Below are positions 5,872 through 7,093 of a DNA stretch of 7,093 bases, in pieces. Position numbers and translations under genes: made by a program. The DNA lies in the NCBI GenBank assembly GCA_003151895.1, contig PLYX01000058.1, positions 1-7,093 on the forward strand, written 5' to 3'. This DNA is from Solirubrobacterales bacterium. Its GTDB lineage: Bacteria > Actinomycetota > Thermoleophilia > Solirubrobacterales > Solirubrobacteraceae. Numbering within the stretch: the stretch's first letter is position 1; each line of letters begins with the position of its first letter. The notes under the pieces were generated by a model. The model saw only the letters and a program-made list of their open reading frames with translations, had not been told where the DNA came from and made no database searches.

Positions 5872-7093
5872 ATGAACGCGCGGGCGGTGGCTCCGAGGCA
5901 GGAGCGGCCCAGGATCGCGCCGGGCGGCGCGGCGCGATCAAGGCGCGCTACGGGCGGATCGGCGCCGGCGCCGCTGTACCCGCAGCTGCTCGCGCGCCGC
6001 AACGCCTCGCGCGAGCAGGTCTCAGCGCATCAGCGCGCGCGGCTGCACGGCGCGATGGTCGAGGCGGTCGCCGCCCACGGCTACACGGCGGCGACGGTGA
6101 ACGAGGTGACGTCGCTCGCCGGCGTCTCGAAGAAGACCCTGTACAAGCACTTCGACAGTAGACAGGAGTGCTTCCTGGCCACCTACGACCTGGTCGTGGA
6201 GCGGGCCGTGGAGCGGATCTCCTCCGCCTACCGGGAGAAGATCGGGGGCGCTGTCGGCGGCGGCGGCGCTCAGGGCGAGCGCGACTGGTTGGCGGGCTTG
6301 TGCCGCTCGTTCGACGCGTTTGTGGAGGATGTCGTGGCGCGCCCGAAGCCGGCGCGGCTGGCGCTGGTGGAGGTGCTGGCGGCGGGATCTGTGGCGCTTG
6401 CGCGGATCGAGCGCGGAGAAGCGATCTTCGCGCGGATGATCGAGCAGGGCCTCGCCCAGGCGCCTGACGGGGTGGCGCTGCCGCCGATCCTGCTGAAGGG
6501 AGTCGTGCACGGGATCTGGTACGTGGCGTACGGGCGCCTGCTGGATGGGCGGCCCGCGGCAATGTCCGGGTGCGGCCGAGAACTGCTGGAGTGGCTGCTC
6601 TGCTACCGCTCTCCCGCCGCACGGCTTCTCGACCAAGCGGCCGTGGAGGTTGCGCCGCGCCGTGACGGCTGCGAGCGGGCGGCCCCCATCGACGGCGACG
6701 AGCGCACGCGGATGCTGCGCGCGGCGGCGCAGATCGCCGCCGCGGGCGGCTATGAGACGCTCACCAGCGGCCAGGTCGCCGAGCTGGCCGGCGTGGAGTG
6801 GGAGGCGTTCTCGCGGGAGTTCGACAGCGTCGAGCAATGCTTCCTGGCCTCGTTGGAGCTGCTGAGCGCTCAAGCGCTGGCGCGCGCGTTGCGTGATGCG
6901 CAAGGTGCGAGTGACTGGCCGGCGGCGGTGTGCCGGGCGGTCGGCTGCCTGCTGCGCGAGGTCGCCGAGGACCCGGTGTTCGCGCGCGTGGCGTTCGTGG
7001 AGGTGTTCGCCGCCGGGCCGGCGGGCGTGCGGTGCCGCGCGGCGCTGATGCGCTCCTTCGCCGCGCTGCTTGAGCGCCGCGCCCCGCGCCCGC
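5872..7093 (+). CDS. Tandem TetR-family regulator with two HTH units (partial, runs off right edge)
   Basis: From ATG 5872, with Shine-Dalgarno AGAGG 5 nt upstream, the frame is open for 407 codons to the window edge. Residues 1-50 are basic and Ala/Pro-rich, probably disordered. The first TetR HTH is at about 52-104: QRARLHGAMVEAVAAHGY, VNEVTSLAGVSKKTLYKHFD, then SRQECFLAT, with the canonical GVSKKTLYKHF recognition helix. A helical ligand/dimer domain follows (about 105-260). A second TetR N-terminal unit starts near 276 (RTRMLRAAAQIAAAGGY, then SGQVAELAGVEWEAFSREFD, then SVEQCFLAS), followed by a second helical region. The second unit keeps FDS...CFLA but has EWEAFSREF in place of SKKTLYKHF, so its DNA binding may be altered or lost. 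Two-TetR polypeptides of about 400 residues are known in actinobacteria, notably Thermoleophilia. Ligand and targets are unknown. Confidence 0.92.
   Translation, partial: MNARAVAPRQERPRIAPGGAARSRRATGGSAPAPLYPQLLARRNASREQVSAHQRARLHGAMVEAVAAHGYTAATVNEVTSLAGVSKKTLYKHFDSRQECFLATYDLVVERAVERISSAYREKIGGAVGGGGAQGERDWLAGLCRSFDAFVEDVVARPKPARLALVEVLAAGSVALARIERGEAIFARMIEQGLAQAPDGVALPPILLKGVVHGIWYVAYGRLLDGRPAAMSGCGRELLEWLLCYRSPAARLLDQAAVEVAPRRDGCERAAPIDGDERTRMLRAAAQIAAAGGYETLTSGQVAELAGVEWEAFSREFDSVEQCFLASLELLSAQALARALRDAQGASDWPAAVCRAVGCLLREVAEDPVFARVAFVEVFAAGPAGVRCRAALMRSFAALLERRAPRP

Noticed and set aside
5948..6903. Long minus-strand frames opposite the TetR gene
   Set aside because: They are Arg/Pro/Ala-rich shadow frames of a well-supported TetR-family gene.

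Overview
The base composition is high in G+C (with a local drop around 2200-2640), and GTG and TTG starts are frequent. Several genes carry a -10-like box about 6 nt before the start codon, and the window holds a double-TetR regulator. Together these suggest an actinobacterium, most likely of the Thermoleophilia/Solirubrobacterales type. The lineage is an inference from sequence style, not a database result.

Layout. (1) Positions 1-1969 are conserved chromosome: the start of a DUF3467-family gene on the minus strand, head to head with a complete arginyl-tRNA synthetase gene (argS). (2) A tRNA-Gly gene with anticodon CCC lies at 2126-2198. Its 3' part, from the second anticodon base to one base past the discriminator, is repeated exactly (40 bp) at 4558-4597, and the stranded native tRNA terminator follows that second copy. 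The two copies bound a 2.4-kb integrated island. (3) The island carries a type IV toxin-antitoxin/abortive-infection pair of the AbiE class. The AbiEi antitoxin looks intact and is expressed from a TATAAT box. The AbiEii nucleotidyltransferase toxin has a one-base frameshift at the Gly-Gly of its catalytic motif. There is no integrase. Both ends of the island hold what look like decayed coding remnants. (4) Directly right of the island, on the minus strand, is a compact gene string: XRE regulator, short HTH protein, VapB ribbon-helix-helix antitoxin and VapC PIN toxin. (5) Divergent from that string is a TetR-family regulator with two successive TetR HTH units; it runs off the right edge.

The middle of the window is therefore a tRNA-anchored toxin-antitoxin cluster inserted next to housekeeping translation genes. 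The most notable observations are the exact att duplication around an integrase-less AbiE island, the toxin-disabling frameshift beside an intact antitoxin, the decayed gene at the right att, and the tandem TetR protein whose second recognition helix has diverged.
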